This document shows positions 55,015 to 64,000 of a DNA stretch of 64,000 nucleotides, in pieces (the stretch's first letter is position 1; every line of letters starts with the position of its first letter). The stretch is from Gracilimonas sp. (GTDB lineage: Bacteria; Bacteroidota; Rhodothermia; Balneolales; Balneolaceae). The notes beneath the pieces were generated by a model. That model did no database searches, had not been told where the DNA came from, and saw nothing but the letters and a program-made list of their open reading frames with translations. The position numbers and the translations under genes were made by a program. The DNA lies in NCBI RefSeq assembly GCF_014762685.1, contig NZ_JABURM010000005.1, positions 248,001-312,000 of the forward strand, read 5' to 3'.

Positions 55015-56001
55015 TTGAACAAGGCAAAAGAAAATATTCGGGTTCAGTGGTTTATTGTAACCGTAGCTGTTGTTCTCTTTGTCATAAAAATCACGGCCTG
55101 GTATTTGACAAATTCGGTAGCCATTCTCACCGATGGACTTGAAAGCATTGTAAATGTCATAAGTGGCTTTATCGGGCTATACAGCTTATATCTTTCTGCA
55201 AAACCAAAAGATGCAAATCATCCTTATGGGCACGGGAAGGTTGAATTTATTTCAGCAGGAATTGAAGGCACACTGATTACCATTGCGGGTCTGCTAATCG
55301 TGTTTGAAGCTGCTGAGAGTTTTATTAATCCGGCTCCATTGCAGAGCCTTGATACCGGTATTATTCTAATAGCCATTTCTGCAGTTATAAACTATGGATT
55401 TGGGTGGTGGGCATACCGAACCGGTAAGAGAAATGAATCATTGGCACTTCAGGCCAGCGGCCGGCATCTTCAGACGGATACTTACACCACTATAGGTATT
55501 ATTGCAGGGTTAGTACTTATTCGGTTTACGCATATTTTATGGCTGGATGGAGCGGTGGCCATTATTTTTGCAGTTTTTATTATGCAAACCGGCTTTCGAA
55601 TTTTAAGGGAAGCGGTAGCCGGTATTATGGATGAGTCAGATGAGCAGCTGCTGGCTGATTTGATTACATATCTTCATAAACACCGAGATCCAAAATGGGT
55701 AGATCTGCATAATCTTCGGATTATAAAATATGGCCGTACTCTGCACACGGATTGTCATTTGACGTTACCGTGGTATTTAACTGTAAAGGAAGCTCATGCC
55801 GAGCTGGATAAGATTGAAGCACTTATCACACGGAAGTTTGGAGATCGCATAGAGGTGTTTATTCATACTGATTATTGCATGGAATTTTCATGCAGGTTGT
55901 GCCAAATGGAAAATTGCGAAGTTCGTCAGCATCCTTTTGAGAAAGAGATTATCTGGACGGTAGAAAATGTAGCTTCAGACGGAAAACACCGAATAGAATA
56001 G
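55015..56001 (+). CDS. Cation diffusion facilitator transporter
   Basis: A 328-residue CDF protein with about six transmembrane helices. Start TTG at 55015 is the only suitable codon in frame. The metal-site motifs are ILTDGLESIVN (TM2) and RHLQTDTYTTIGI (TM5), and a soluble C-terminal domain contains VDLHNLRIIKYGRTLHTDCHLTLPW and a Cys-rich tail EFSCRLCQMENCEV. CDF proteins export Zn2+, Fe2+ or Mn2+; the Cys tail may bind metal. The gene follows ppa and may be cotranscribed. Confidence 0.9.
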   Translation: MNKAKENIRVQWFIVTVAVVLFVIKITAWYLTNSVAILTDGLESIVNVISGFIGLYSLYLSAKPKDANHPYGHGKVEFISAGIEGTLITIAGLLIVFEAAESFINPAPLQSLDTGIILIAISAVINYGFGWWAYRTGKRNESLALQASGRHLQTDTYTTIGIIAGLVLIRFTHILWLDGAVAIIFAVFIMQTGFRILREAVAGIMDESDEQLLADLITYLHKHRDPKWVDLHNLRIIKYGRTLHTDCHLTLPWYLTVKEAHAELDKIEALITRKFGDRIEVFIHTDYCMEFSCRLCQMENCEVRQHPFEKEIIWTVENVASDGKHRIE

Positions 56002-56011
56002 AGTAGTAAGG

Positions 56012-57163
56012 TCAGATGTAATCACTCAAATCAAGATCCAATTCATTCGCATACCTGCGCAATAGTTCTACTTTGTAATCAGGAACCAATTCGGCCTCAC
56101 CGGCCACAATTTCTTTGGCAAGCCGGTTGGGAAGAATAAAAGATTTGGCATGAGCTCCGAGTTCTTCAGCTATTTTATTTTGGATAGGTTTTAAAAGCTG
56201 ATCTTTAAGGTTATTGATTTGGCTCTGTCGCCGGCGCATTTCCCGGTATTCATCCCGGGTCATTGTATCACTTGCTTTCCGGGATTTGGATAGGTTCTTG
56301 TGTTCAGCTTCTTCAATACTTTGATTGAGCACATTCTTGAGCTCTGTTTTGAATTTTTCATTCTTAAGTTGTCCGAAAATACCTTTCGTGTTTTCCCAGC
56401 TACTCGCCTTTTGAGGATTCTGAGCAATGGATTCCACCAGCTTTTTATTCACCAGCTGATATACGGGTTTATTATATTTTTGAGCCACTGAGTCAAAGAA
56501 TTTCATGAGCTGCTGATACACATGCCACTCAAAAACGGTCATGTTATTTTTATCCTTATCTTTGATCAGGTTATTGTGGTCTTCATTACTGTAATCCAGA
56601 TGATTAAATACCGCATTTTCCTGTTCAATCCATTCAAGCAAACCTCTTTTTTTGGCTTTTTGCTCAAGCTCTTTTTTAAAATCCAGCAAATATAAAACAT
56701 CATCAGCTGCATACTGTTTTTGGTTTTCGGTAAGTGGACGCTTGTACCAATTGCTTTGCTGGGAAGAGCTGTTAACCTCTACATTTAAAACTTCTTTGAT
56801 CAGGTTTGTGAGTGAAGCCGGTTCGAAATTAAGCAGACTGGTAGCTGCATCCAGGTCATACAGGTTTTTAGGGAAGCATCCTAAAGAGTGAAAAAGTCTC
56901 AAATCTTCTCCGAAAGCAAAAACTACTTTCTGGATTTGGTTACTTTCAATGGGAGGGAAGATGGTTTTAATGTCCAGATTTCTGCTGAGGGGATCCACCA
57001 AATAACAACTTTCACCATCATAAATTTGCAAGAGACACATATCAAAACCATAGCGATACCGGTTTCGGTCAAACTCAAGATCTATGGCAAATTCTGATTT
57101 TTTTTCTAATGATGAAGCGAGTTTTTTGAGCTCGTCATGTTCAGTGATGGTATGAATAGTCAT
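56012..57163 (-). CDS. rnd: Ribonuclease D
   Basis: A 383-residue 3'-5' exoribonuclease with a DEDD exonuclease domain: FAIDLEFDRNRY (Asp-Glu pair), KVVFAFGEDLRLFHSLG and LYDLDAATSLL, and NQKQYAADDVLYLLDF with the Tyr/Asp. An HRDC-like region follows at about 210-280 (VFEWHVYQQLMKFFDSVAQKYNKPV) and a second near the C-terminus. It trims tRNA or other RNA 3' ends. The gene is convergent with the CDF transporter (10-nt gap). Confidence 0.93.
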   Translation of the reverse strand: MTIHTITEHDELKKLASSLEKKSEFAIDLEFDRNRYRYGFDMCLLQIYDGESCYLVDPLSRNLDIKTIFPPIESNQIQKVVFAFGEDLRLFHSLGCFPKNLYDLDAATSLLNFEPASLTNLIKEVLNVEVNSSSQQSNWYKRPLTENQKQYAADDVLYLLDFKKELEQKAKKRGLLEWIEQENAVFNHLDYSNEDHNNLIKDKDKNNMTVFEWHVYQQLMKFFDSVAQKYNKPVYQLVNKKLVESIAQNPQKASSWENTKGIFGQLKNEKFKTELKNVLNQSIEEAEHKNLSKSRKASDTMTRDEYREMRRRQSQINNLKDQLLKPIQNKIAEELGAHAKSFILPNRLAKEIVAGEAELVPDYKVELLRRYANELDLDLSDYI

Positions 57164-57230
57164 AAAGAAATTCGGAGTGGATGTTCGGGGATTAAGGTAT
57201 CAAGTTTGAATTGGATTTGTAAGCATTAAA

Positions 57231-58115
57231 TCACCGATGTTTTTCATAAGTATTCGGTTCTAATAAATCTGAAATTTCTTTCAACGATTTCCCGGTTACA
57301 CTCTGCTTAAAATTTTGAATGATCTCGTTAAGTTGATCCTCGGTGCGAATTCCTAATACAGCGGAAGCTACAGCAGGATGGCTGAGCACGTATTGAATGG
57401 ATGTCGCAATTAGTCCTGTATTCTCGACAGCCGACTGTATTTTTTTAACTTCATTCTTGGAGTATCCGAGATATTCTTGTGCCGGTTTATCAATTAACAT
57501 TCCTTTTGCAAGGGTGCCGCGGGTAATAACACTGATATTTTGTTCATCAAGTAATTGAAGACAACTTTCCTCCGGTCGCCTGTCCAGCAGGCTATATTGC
57601 ATCATCACACTGTCAATGTCAGATCTGCTTGCATACTCGCGGATTACATTGGGACGAATCGATGAAATACCATAAGCCCTGATTTTTCCCTGCTTCTTTA
57701 ACTGCTCAAAAGCCTCAATAATATCATCAATCGGGTCGTCGATAGTTCCGCCGTGGAGTTGATACAAATCGATATAATCTGTTTGGAGTCTGCGCAGACT
57801 TTCATTCACTTCAGTTAGAATGTGTTCTTTGGTGGGGTTCCAGTCCCATCCTGCACCATCTTCTCTCCACACATTTCCAACCTTGGTTGCAATCAGTATT
57901 TTGTCTCTGATAGGTTTGAGTGCAGTCCCAACTATCTCTTCATTCAAACCCTGATCATATAAATTGGCTGTATCAAAGAAATTAATACCGGATTCATAGG
58001 CTTTACGAAGCAAAGGAGAAATCGAATTTTGACCTTTTTCAATCTCTAACGACATGCAGCCAAAGCTGATTTCACTGATGTTAAGATCTGATGTTCCAAG
58101 TTGGTTATAGTTCAT
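57231..58115 (-). CDS. Aldo/keto reductase
   Basis: A 294-residue TIM-barrel reductase. Landmarks: MNYNQLGTSDLNISEISFGC, INFFDTANLYDQGLNEEIVG with catalytic Tyr, ILIATKVGNV with the Lys, and DYIDLYQLHGG with the His. It reduces carbonyls with NAD(P)H; the substrate is not apparent. The family size is usual. It is the next gene upstream of rnd in the leftward direction. Confidence 0.94.
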   Translation of the reverse strand: MNYNQLGTSDLNISEISFGCMSLEIEKGQNSISPLLRKAYESGINFFDTANLYDQGLNEEIVGTALKPIRDKILIATKVGNVWREDGAGWDWNPTKEHILTEVNESLRRLQTDYIDLYQLHGGTIDDPIDDIIEAFEQLKKQGKIRAYGISSIRPNVIREYASRSDIDSVMMQYSLLDRRPEESCLQLLDEQNISVITRGTLAKGMLIDKPAQEYLGYSKNEVKKIQSAVENTGLIATSIQYVLSHPAVASAVLGIRTEDQLNEIIQNFKQSVTGKSLKEISDLLEPNTYEKHR

Positions 58116-58306
58116 AAGGCTCCATTGCTGATGTTCAATTCATTAATATAATCACTTGGTTCGGCGAATGATTCCTTTAATAAAATTCATTGGAGAAAGC
58201 TGCAGGAGTTCCGGGCCTTCTGAATTAACATTTCAACATCTCAATTTGATTCATTCCTTCAAATACCTGATACTAAGCCGTTATAAAAACTATGGAGGTT
58301 ACAAAA

Positions 58307-58564
58307 ATGTTGGAACGGGATTTAAAAGGTTATTGGAAAAAGAATCTTAAATACCTTGGAATTTTATTGAGTATCTGGTTTACGGTTTCATATGGGTTTG
58401 GGATATTGCTCGCACCTGTGCTCAATGAAATTCAAGTGGGTGGATTCAAGCTGGGATTCTGGTTTGCACAACAAGGAGCCATCTATACTTTTGTCGTTCT
58501 CATCTTTGCGTATGTCTATTTGATGAACAAACTGGATCGGGAATTTAAAGTGCAGGAGGATTGA
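58307..58564 (+). CDS. Sodium:solute symporter small subunit (DUF4212)
   Basis: An 85-residue protein with two transmembrane segments (YLGILLSIWFTVSYGFGILL and GAIYTFVVLIFAYVYLMNK) separated by a short loop. The gene matches the DUF4212 small subunit always found beside large SSS-type symporters. ATG 58307 is chosen because GGAGG lies 8 nt upstream (58294-58298); ATG 58292 is too close to that site. The large subunit starts 2 nt after this stop. Confidence 0.93.
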   Translation: MLERDLKGYWKKNLKYLGILLSIWFTVSYGFGILLAPVLNEIQVGGFKLGFWFAQQGAIYTFVVLIFAYVYLMNKLDREFKVQED

Positions 58565-58566
58565 TC

Positions 58567-60333
58567 ATGGATGTTCAAGTATGGACCTATATTTTAGTTG
58601 GCATTACTTTCGCACTGTACATTGGTATTGCGATCTGGGCAAAAGCAGCTTCAACCAGTGACTTTTACATTGCCGGCGCTCACGTCAATCCTATTACCAA
58701 TGGCATGGCTACTGCAGCTGACTGGATGTCCGCCGCCTCATTTCTTTCCATGGCGGGACTCATTTCATTTATGGGCTATGACGGTTCAGTTTACCTCATG
58801 GGCTGGACAGGCGGATACGTTTTACTGGCACTTTTGCTTGCTCCGTATCTCCGAAAATTCGGCAAGTTTACCATACCTGATTTTATCGGAGACCGATACT
58901 ATTCCAACTTTGCCCGCACCATTGCAGTTATCTGTGCGCTGATCGTTTCGTTCACCTATGTAGCGGGACAAATGCGCGGAGTTGGACTCGTATTCTCCAA
59001 ATTTCTGGAAGTGAATATCGATATTGGTGTCCTCATCGGGATGGCGATTGTGTTTTTCTATGCGGTGTTAGGAGGGATGAAAGGGATCACCTATACGCAG
59101 GTTGCTCAGTACTGTGTGCTGATCTTTGCCTTTATGGTGCCGGCCTTTTTCATCTCATTTCAGCTGACAGGAAATCCTATTCCACAGCTTGGTTTCGGAT
59201 CAACCCTGACGGATGGTTCCGGACAATACCTTTTAGAAAAGCTGGATGAGCTTCATACCGAGCTTGGTTTCGCGGCTTATACCAGCGGAACCAAAAGCAT
59301 GCAGGATGTCTTTTTTATTACCGCAGCGTTGATGATCGGAACAGCCGGTCTTCCCCACGTTATCGTCCGCTTCTTTACGGTTCCCAAAGTTAAAGATGCC
59401 CGTATCTCGGTAGGATACGCGCTGATCTTTATTGCGATCCTTTATACAACTGCACCTTCCATTGCTGCCTTTGCCAAATATAATCTAATGGAAACGGTAA
59501 ATGAGGAAGAGTACACCGAAATGCCTGAATGGTTTAGTACCTGGGAAGAAACGGGATTGCTAACCTGGGTAGATAAAAATGAAGATGGTATAATCACTTA
59601 CGCTCCGGGCTCTGCCATTAGCGGTCTGCCCGATATTCAGCGGAATGCTGAGGGTGAAATTGTGCGAGGGAATTTCGGAGAAGTAAAAGTAAATAATGCT
59701 CCGGCTGAAGGACCTAACGAGCTGTATGTGGACAGGGATATCATGGTTCTGGCAAATCCCGAGATCGCGAATTTACCTGCCTGGGTTGCCGGATTGGTAG
59801 CCGCCGGAGGACTTGCTGCGGCCCTTTCAACTGCTGCAGGACTGCTATTGGTGATCTCAACGGCAGTATCTCATGATCTTATCAAAAAGCAGATCAAAAC
59901 GGATATTTCGGATAAAGCTGAACTCATGTGGGCCCGTATCTCTGCAGCGGGGGCAGTTGTTGTGGCGGGATATTTTGGTATCAATCCCCCGGGTTTTGTG
60001 GCCGAAGTAGTGGCTATTGCATTCGGTCTTGCTGCGGCTTCATTCTTCCCCGCTATTATTTTAGGGATCTTTTACAAGAAAATGAATCGACAGGGAGCTA
60101 TTGCGGGAATGATCGCAGGGTTACTGTTTACGCTTGGCTATGTGGTCTTCTTTAAGATCGCCTTCCCCGAAGTGAATTCTCCTGAATATTGGTGGTTTGG
60201 AATTTCTCCGGAGGGAATAGGAACATTGGGAATGATCCTCAACTTAGTGGTTTCATTCGCAGTAGGAATGATTTTCCCGGAACCTCCTGAAGATGTTCAG
60301 GAAATGGTGGAGAGTATCAGGTACCCTAAATAA
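58567..60333 (+). CDS. Sodium:solute symporter large subunit (VC_2705/ActP-like)
   Basis: A 588-residue membrane transporter with about 13 helices. ATG 58567 is preferred over TTG 58561 because AGGAGGA sits 6 nt upstream. Landmarks: FYIAGAHVNPITNGMATAADWMSAASFLSM, KFTIPDFIGDRYYSNFARTI, MIGTAGLPHVIVRFF and LAAALSTAAGLLLVIS. It holds an extra loop near residues 325-400 (EYTEMPEWFSTWEETGLLTWV...) that is seen in this subfamily. The substrate may be acetate or another small carboxylate; this is a guess. It pairs with the DUF4212 subunit. Confidence 0.93.
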   Translation: MDVQVWTYILVGITFALYIGIAIWAKAASTSDFYIAGAHVNPITNGMATAADWMSAASFLSMAGLISFMGYDGSVYLMGWTGGYVLLALLLAPYLRKFGKFTIPDFIGDRYYSNFARTIAVICALIVSFTYVAGQMRGVGLVFSKFLEVNIDIGVLIGMAIVFFYAVLGGMKGITYTQVAQYCVLIFAFMVPAFFISFQLTGNPIPQLGFGSTLTDGSGQYLLEKLDELHTELGFAAYTSGTKSMQDVFFITAALMIGTAGLPHVIVRFFTVPKVKDARISVGYALIFIAILYTTAPSIAAFAKYNLMETVNEEEYTEMPEWFSTWEETGLLTWVDKNEDGIITYAPGSAISGLPDIQRNAEGEIVRGNFGEVKVNNAPAEGPNELYVDRDIMVLANPEIANLPAWVAGLVAAGGLAAALSTAAGLLLVISTAVSHDLIKKQIKTDISDKAELMWARISAAGAVVVAGYFGINPPGFVAEVVAIAFGLAAASFFPAIILGIFYKKMNRQGAIAGMIAGLLFTLGYVVFFKIAFPEVNSPEYWWFGISPEGIGTLGMILNLVVSFAVGMIFPEPPEDVQEMVESIRYPK

Positions 60334-60363
60334 TATGATGATCATTTTGTGGCGAATGCCTGA

Positions 60364-60414
60364 AATCTCGTTGTTTATTTAATCTGACAATGAGATTCCT
60401 GCCTCCGCAGGAAT
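60364..60414. repeat. Hairpin repeat downstream of the symporter
   Basis: ATTCCTGC (60395-60402) pairs perfectly with GCAGGAAT (60407-60414), loop CTCC. A larger imperfect stem AATCTCGTTGT/ACAATGAGATT (60364-60374 with 60387-60397) adjoins it. It resembles the ATTCCCGC-type palindromes dispersed in many bacterial genomes; it could also serve as a terminator. Confidence 0.5.
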
Positions 60415-60443
60415 GACTTAAATCAAGTTGTGTGATCTAAATC

Positions 60444-60884
60444 TTAAAACCAGCCAGTACCCAATCCCCGGAAGGGCCATGGAATAGCAGCAATCATGAT
60501 CAGAAGCCCGATCCCGTAGTAAATAGCTACTTTCTTATGTTTTTGAACAGCTTCAGTGGCTCGTTTTGCGGTACTGAATCCAATGGTTATAAGCGCGATG
60601 GAGATAATCATCATAGCTAAATGCTCAACGGTGAAGAAACGTAATAAGGAGCTTTCCATAACGCCTTCCTGAAAAGAAACATTGGGACTGATAAAATAAA
60701 GTACAAGCCCTATGAGAAGTTGAATATGTGTGAAAATCATTGCGAGTAAGGCAGATAGCCGATCCGATTTTTGATATTCTTTATTTCCGGCCCAGCCTGA
60801 AATAGACTTATATAAAGCCCATACTATTAAAACCAATACAATCCATCGGAGACCTGAGTGTGCGTGTAATAAACCGGTATACAT
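60444..60884 (-). CDS. Four-helix membrane protein, cytochrome-b-like annotation type
   Basis: A 146-residue protein with four hydrophobic helices: LRWIVLVLIVWALYKSI, LLAMIFTHIQLLIGLVLYF, VEHLAMMIISIALITIGFS and VAIYYGIGLLIMIAAIPWPF. His residues in HAHSGLRW, FTHIQLL and VEHLAMM could bind haem, which is probably why relatives are labelled cytochrome B, but this is not demonstrated. It has no obvious partner; DUF1499 follows upstream on the same strand. Confidence 0.75.
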   Translation of the reverse strand: MYTGLLHAHSGLRWIVLVLIVWALYKSISGWAGNKEYQKSDRLSALLAMIFTHIQLLIGLVLYFISPNVSFQEGVMESSLLRFFTVEHLAMMIISIALITIGFSTAKRATEAVQKHKKVAIYYGIGLLIMIAAIPWPFRGLGTGWF

Positions 60885-60989
60885 ATGCTTATCTGCTTTA
60901 TTTTAAAATTATGCTTCGAATATAGCGAAGAATTAATTCTTAATCTTATTTTCGTACTTGTTTCTGACAGAGCCAGAACGCTTTATAAG

Positions 60990-61343
60990 TCAAAGCTGAT
61001 TAGCAATCTTCTTCAAAATCCACCGCACCCTTCGATTGTTAACACCAAGATCATAGGTCCCAACCCGGCTCGCACTGCGAATATAAACTACAGTTTTAGT
61101 GTTTGATTCTTCCATAATCACATCTACATCATCCTTAAAACCCAAAAACGGAATGCGATATACGGCATGAAGCTCTATGCGTTTGGCATCAATGACTTCG
61201 AATTTATGAGCTTCCTTTTCAAAAATATATAATAGTCGTTCATAGACTTGTTCTATCCCGGCTTTAAAATCCTTGGAAACTCTTACACAATTTGGGGTGG
61301 AAGGGCAGGGAGGAAGCGGATGATTTTGTTTCTTTGAAGCCAT
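60990..61343 (-). CDS. DUF1499-family protein
   Basis: A 117-residue protein with the DUF1499 signature LPPCPSTPNCVRVS near its N-terminus and VYIRSASRVGTYDLGVNNRRV at the end. The family has no known function. It lies between a membrane protein and a LOG-family protein on the same strand, with 43 nt to the latter. Confidence 0.85.
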   Translation of the reverse strand: MASKKQNHPLPPCPSTPNCVRVSKDFKAGIEQVYERLLYIFEKEAHKFEVIDAKRIELHAVYRIPFLGFKDDVDVIMEESNTKTVVYIRSASRVGTYDLGVNNRRVRWILKKIANQL

Positions 61344-61386
61344 TTAATATCCCTCAGGTATTTTGGTGATCCTGTGGCGAACTAAA

Positions 61387-61941
61387 TCAACTCAGTTCAA
61401 AAAATCGTTCCAGCTGTTGCAAAAAAGAATCCAGATCTTTACAAACATGGAATAAAGAGAGGCTTTCTTTATGGATGAAATCGTGCTTCACGGCATTATT
61501 GGTATACTGCAAAAGCCCGTCAAAGTAACCGTCCACATTTATTAAAAATATGGGTTTATTGTGAATTCCAAGCTGTCGCCAGGTTAAGATCTCAAAAAAT
61601 TCATCCAGGGTTCCAAATCCACCGGGAAGAACCAGAAAGGCGTCCGATAAAGACTCCATGAGTGCTTTTCGGGTATGCATATCCTGTGTTTCGTGGAGAT
61701 CGGTCAGGCCTTTGTGGGCGACTTCACGATCTTTAAGTTGGGTTGGGATCACTCCAATAACATCTCCACCCTCGGTTAGGGCCGCATTTGCAATTTCCCC
61801 CATGATCCCTACTCTTCCGCCGCCATAGACAATCCCCCAGTCCCTGCGGGCAATTTCCCGTCCGGCTTGTTTAGCTAATTCAGGGAATTTAGGATAGTTG
61901 CCTTTTCGTGAGCCGCAATACACACAGATATGTTTTTTCAT
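61387..61941 (-). CDS. LOG-family protein (nucleotide 5'-monophosphate phosphoribohydrolase-like)
   Basis: A 184-residue Rossmann-fold protein of the LOG type. It has VYCGSRKGN at the start, YGGGRVGIMGEIANAAL and VLPGGFGTLDEFFEILTWRQLG, whose PGGxGTxxE motif is the catalytic signature of LOG proteins that release adenine from nucleotides or free cytokinins in plants. Bacterial members often act on AMP or on modified nucleotides. The stop of the cysteine desulfurase upstream overlaps this gene by four bases, indicating one operon. Confidence 0.9.
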   Translation of the reverse strand: MKKHICVYCGSRKGNYPKFPELAKQAGREIARRDWGIVYGGGRVGIMGEIANAALTEGGDVIGVIPTQLKDREVAHKGLTDLHETQDMHTRKALMESLSDAFLVLPGGFGTLDEFFEILTWRQLGIHNKPIFLINVDGYFDGLLQYTNNAVKHDFIHKESLSLFHVCKDLDSFLQQLERFFELS

Positions 61942-63098
61942 GCCAGAGAAAACATTCGGTTCAGGACAGCATCCAGTTTGTCAACGAAGTATTGGACGTC
62001 CTCTTCGGTATTCTGCTTACCAAAGCTGATTCGAATGCTTGACTTGGCAAGGCCTTCTTCCATTCCAATGCCATTTAAAACATGAGAAGGCTCAACCGCA
62101 CCGGATGTGCACGCTGAGCCATTGGAAACACAAATGCCTTCAATATCCAAGTTCAGCAACAGCATCTCTCCATCAATATAATGGCCTTGCTCGTCACTGA
62201 AAGAAAGATTTACGATGTGTGGTACCCCCTTGTCTTTAGGGCCGTTAACGGTGTAATTGAAATTCAGTTTTTCGTCCATCAATTCCAGCAGGAGAGACCG
62301 TAATTTCTCGAAATGTTTTTGATGTTCATCCATTTCTGAAACAGCTAACTCAAGTGCTTTGGCAAATCCTACAATTCCGGGAACATTTAATGTTCCCCCC
62401 CGGCGGCGGCGTTCCTGTGAACCGCCATTCACCCAGGGAATCCAGCGAGACCCATTCTTCACATACATGATTCCGGTTCCTTTGGGGCCGTATATTTTAT
62501 GAGCACTTCCACTTAAGAAATCAATACCTAATTTTTTTACGTCAACAGGTAGCTTACCCAGGCTTTGAACGGTATCTGAATGAAATGGAACCCCATGTTC
62601 GTGACATACTTCCGCTATTTCTTTTAGCGGATTAATGGTCCCTATTTCGTTATTGACGTGCATCACAGTGACCAAAGCAGTTTTATCCGTAATCACTTCC
62701 TTAACGGCGTCGGCTGTAATAGTTCCGCAATTTTTAGCTTTGGCAAAAACTGGTTTAATCCCATTCATTTTTGCAAGCTCAACAGTGTGCAGTACGGCAT
62801 GGTGTTCCAGTTCAGAGGTAATAACTTCATTCTTATCTCCCGAAACAGCTAAAACTCCTTTAATGACTGCGTTATCACTTTCCGTGCCGCCACTTGTAAA
62901 AACAATTTCCGATGGCTCGGCTCCAATCAGGTTAGCTACTTTTTCGCGGGCATCTTCTACTACCACCTTAGACTTTTGTCCCAGGTGATGAGGAGAGTTG
63001 GCATTTCCGTAGTTATCCTTCAGGTAAGGAAGCATTGCTTCCAGAACACGTTCATCTAAAGGAGTGGTTGCGGCATGATCTAAGTAAACCGTTCGCAT
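61938..63098 (-). CDS. Cysteine desulfurase (NifS/IscS-like)
   Basis: A 386-residue PLP enzyme: YLDHAATTPLDERV at the start, FTSGGTESDNAVIKG, SGSAHKIYGPKGTG with the PLP Lys, and the catalytic Cys in SNGSACTSGAVEPSHVL. It removes sulfur from cysteine for Fe-S clusters or tRNA thiolation. Upstream, divergently, is pgk. No IscU or SufBCD gene is in the window, and the overlapping LOG gene downstream suggests a tRNA or nucleotide function as an alternative. Confidence 0.95.
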   Translation of the reverse strand: MRTVYLDHAATTPLDERVLEAMLPYLKDNYGNANSPHHLGQKSKVVVEDAREKVANLIGAEPSEIVFTSGGTESDNAVIKGVLAVSGDKNEVITSELEHHAVLHTVELAKMNGIKPVFAKAKNCGTITADAVKEVITDKTALVTVMHVNNEIGTINPLKEIAEVCHEHGVPFHSDTVQSLGKLPVDVKKLGIDFLSGSAHKIYGPKGTGIMYVKNGSRWIPWVNGGSQERRRRGGTLNVPGIVGFAKALELAVSEMDEHQKHFEKLRSLLLELMDEKLNFNYTVNGPKDKGVPHIVNLSFSDEQGHYIDGEMLLLNLDIEGICVSNGSACTSGAVEPSHVLNGIGMEEGLAKSSIRISFGKQNTEEDVQYFVDKLDAVLNRMFSLA

Positions 63099-63241
63099 GA
63101 AATAAGATAGATTGGTTAATTTTTTCAGTTAAGGAAAATATTCAAATTATAGATGAAAAGCAGGTTCATCAAAACTTCATTTCGTGATTAGAACTTGGTA
63201 CCTTCAAGCCGAATTTATAAACACAATATAATTGCTTAATC

Positions 63242-64000
63242 ATGGCAAAACTCACTCTGAACGATATCGAAGTAAAAGGTAAAAAAGTGCTGATGCGCGT
63301 GGATTTTAACGTTCCCATAAAAGACGGTAAAATCACCGATGATAATCGTATAGTGCAGGCATTGCCTTCTATTAATCATGTTATAGATAACGGAGGTTTG
63401 TTGATTTTAATGAGTCATCTCGGCCGGCCGGCAGGAGAATATGATCCTGAATTTTCTCTCAAACCTGCTGCAGAACATCTTGCTTCTTTGGTGGATGCAA
63501 AAGTTCATTTTGCCAAAGATTGCATCGGTGAAAAAGCTGATTCAGTGATTGAAAAAGCTGAGTTCGGAGAAATTGTGGTATTGGAAAATGTTCGGTTTCA
63601 TCTTGAGGAAAAGAAGAATGATGAAGCATTCAGTAAAAAACTTGCGGCTCATGGTGACCTGTTTGTGAATGACGCTTTTGGAAGCAGCCATCGAGCCCAT
63701 GCATCTGTTGCAGGTGTTACAAGGTATTTGCAGCCGGCCGTTTCGGGACATTTACTTGATAAGGAAATTAAATACCTGGAAGAAAGTATTAACGATCCTG
63801 AACGACCCTTTGTGGCTATTTTAGGGGGAGCTAAGGTGTCAGATAAAATCGGGGTGATTGAAAACCTGATTTCAAAAGTGGACACCATTATTATTGGAGG
63901 AGGAATGACCTACACCTTTTACAAAGCCAAAGGATGGCCGATTGGGAATTCCCTGGTAGAAGATGATAAGGTAGATTTAGCCAAAGAGTTACTTAAAAAA
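63242..64000 (+). CDS. pgk: Phosphoglycerate kinase, partial (5' part)
   Basis: The first 253 codons of Pgk, running off the right edge. ATG 63242 opens [20 protein letters not shown], then [42 protein letters not shown] and [19 protein letters not shown]. It makes ATP from 1,3-bisphosphoglycerate in glycolysis. The nucleotide-binding C-terminal half lies outside the window. Confidence 0.97.
   Translation, partial: MAKLTLNDIEVKGKKVLMRVDFNVPIKDGKITDDNRIVQALPSINHVIDNGGLLILMSHLGRPAGEYDPEFSLKPAAEHLASLVDAKVHFAKDCIGEKADSVIEKAEFGEIVVLENVRFHLEEKKNDEAFSKKLAAHGDLFVNDAFGSSHRAHASVAGVTRYLQPAVSGHLLDKEIKYLEESINDPERPFVAILGGAKVSDKIGVIENLISKVDTIIIGGGMTYTFYKAKGWPIGNSLVEDDKVDLAKELLKK

Noticed and set aside
60444-60884. 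Assigning a haem function to the four-helix membrane protein
   Set aside because: Conserved His residues are suggestive but no known haem-binding motif is visible, so the name is descriptive only.
1-64000. tRNA, rRNA, CRISPR arrays, transposases and prophage
   Set aside because: I looked through all spacers for cloverleaf, direct-repeat arrays and transposase motifs and found none. DUF1353 at 34441 occurs in phages but stands alone.

Overview
The window looks like chromosomal DNA from a marine or halophilic member of the Balneolota/Rhodothermota branch close to Bacteroidota (Balneola/Gracilimonas-like). This is inferred from gene content: TonB receptors with a carboxypeptidase-regulatory-like N-terminus, many SPase II lipoproteins with SGNH or peptidase domains, an ECF sigma factor paired with a TPR Ser/Thr kinase, hybrid-style sensor kinases, ATP-type PEP carboxykinase, few Shine-Dalgarno sequences, and AT-leaning spacers. 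No rRNA, tRNA, CRISPR, prophage or intact insertion sequence was seen. The stretch reads as core chromosome with a few accessory islands.

Layout. 1-11.1 kb: divergent lysophospholipase/ABC-ATPase pair (tesA-ybbA arrangement), a repeat-like spacer, three secreted or lipoprotein enzymes, a SIMPL protein, and a TonB receptor followed by a large SGNH-hydrolase lipoprotein. 11.2-21.3 kb: housekeeping (grpE-dnaJ, ybjQ-type, an RRM RNA-binding protein, purE and purK separated by a two-gene outer-membrane unit, prfA, pckA). 21.6-24.8 kb: ECF sigma factor plus TPR kinase. 25.2-27.1 kb: aguB-aguA (agmatine to putrescine). 27.1-37.9 kb: secreted peptidases, a fatty acid desaturase, two cold-shock genes, an S1/P1-type nuclease, a fasciclin protein. 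38.3-40.7 kb: 2H phosphoesterase and amidase. 40.8-47.3 kb: a three-gene signalling unit transcribed leftward, a double-domain KaiC-family ATPase, a LOV-PAS histidine kinase and a beta-propeller histidine kinase. 47.6-54.0 kb: a cobalamin riboswitch, a BtuB-type TonB receptor and a B12-dependent ribonucleotide reductase. 54.4-64 kb: pyrophosphatase, CDF transporter, RNase D, aldo/keto reductase, a two-subunit Na+/solute symporter, small membrane proteins, LOG-family protein, cysteine desulfurase and the start of pgk.

Most notable system: the KaiC-like ATPase, LOV kinase and propeller kinase gene set. It joins a probable blue-light sensor, a clock-type ATPase with an altered phosphosite pair (Ser-Tyr in place of Ser-Thr), and a second kinase sharing nearly the same transmitter module, with a repeat-rich leader upstream. 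No kaiA, kaiB or response regulator is visible here. A second theme is B12: riboswitch-controlled uptake lies next to a B12-dependent RNR whose upstream region carries two perfect DnaA-box matches. Other points: a probable frameshift in the tail of the RRM protein, a candidate small RNA near 38.1 kb beside a DnaA-box cluster, a shared upstream element for the two cold-shock genes, and several palindromic repeat-like spacers.

All assignments come from reading motifs by eye; no database search was possible.
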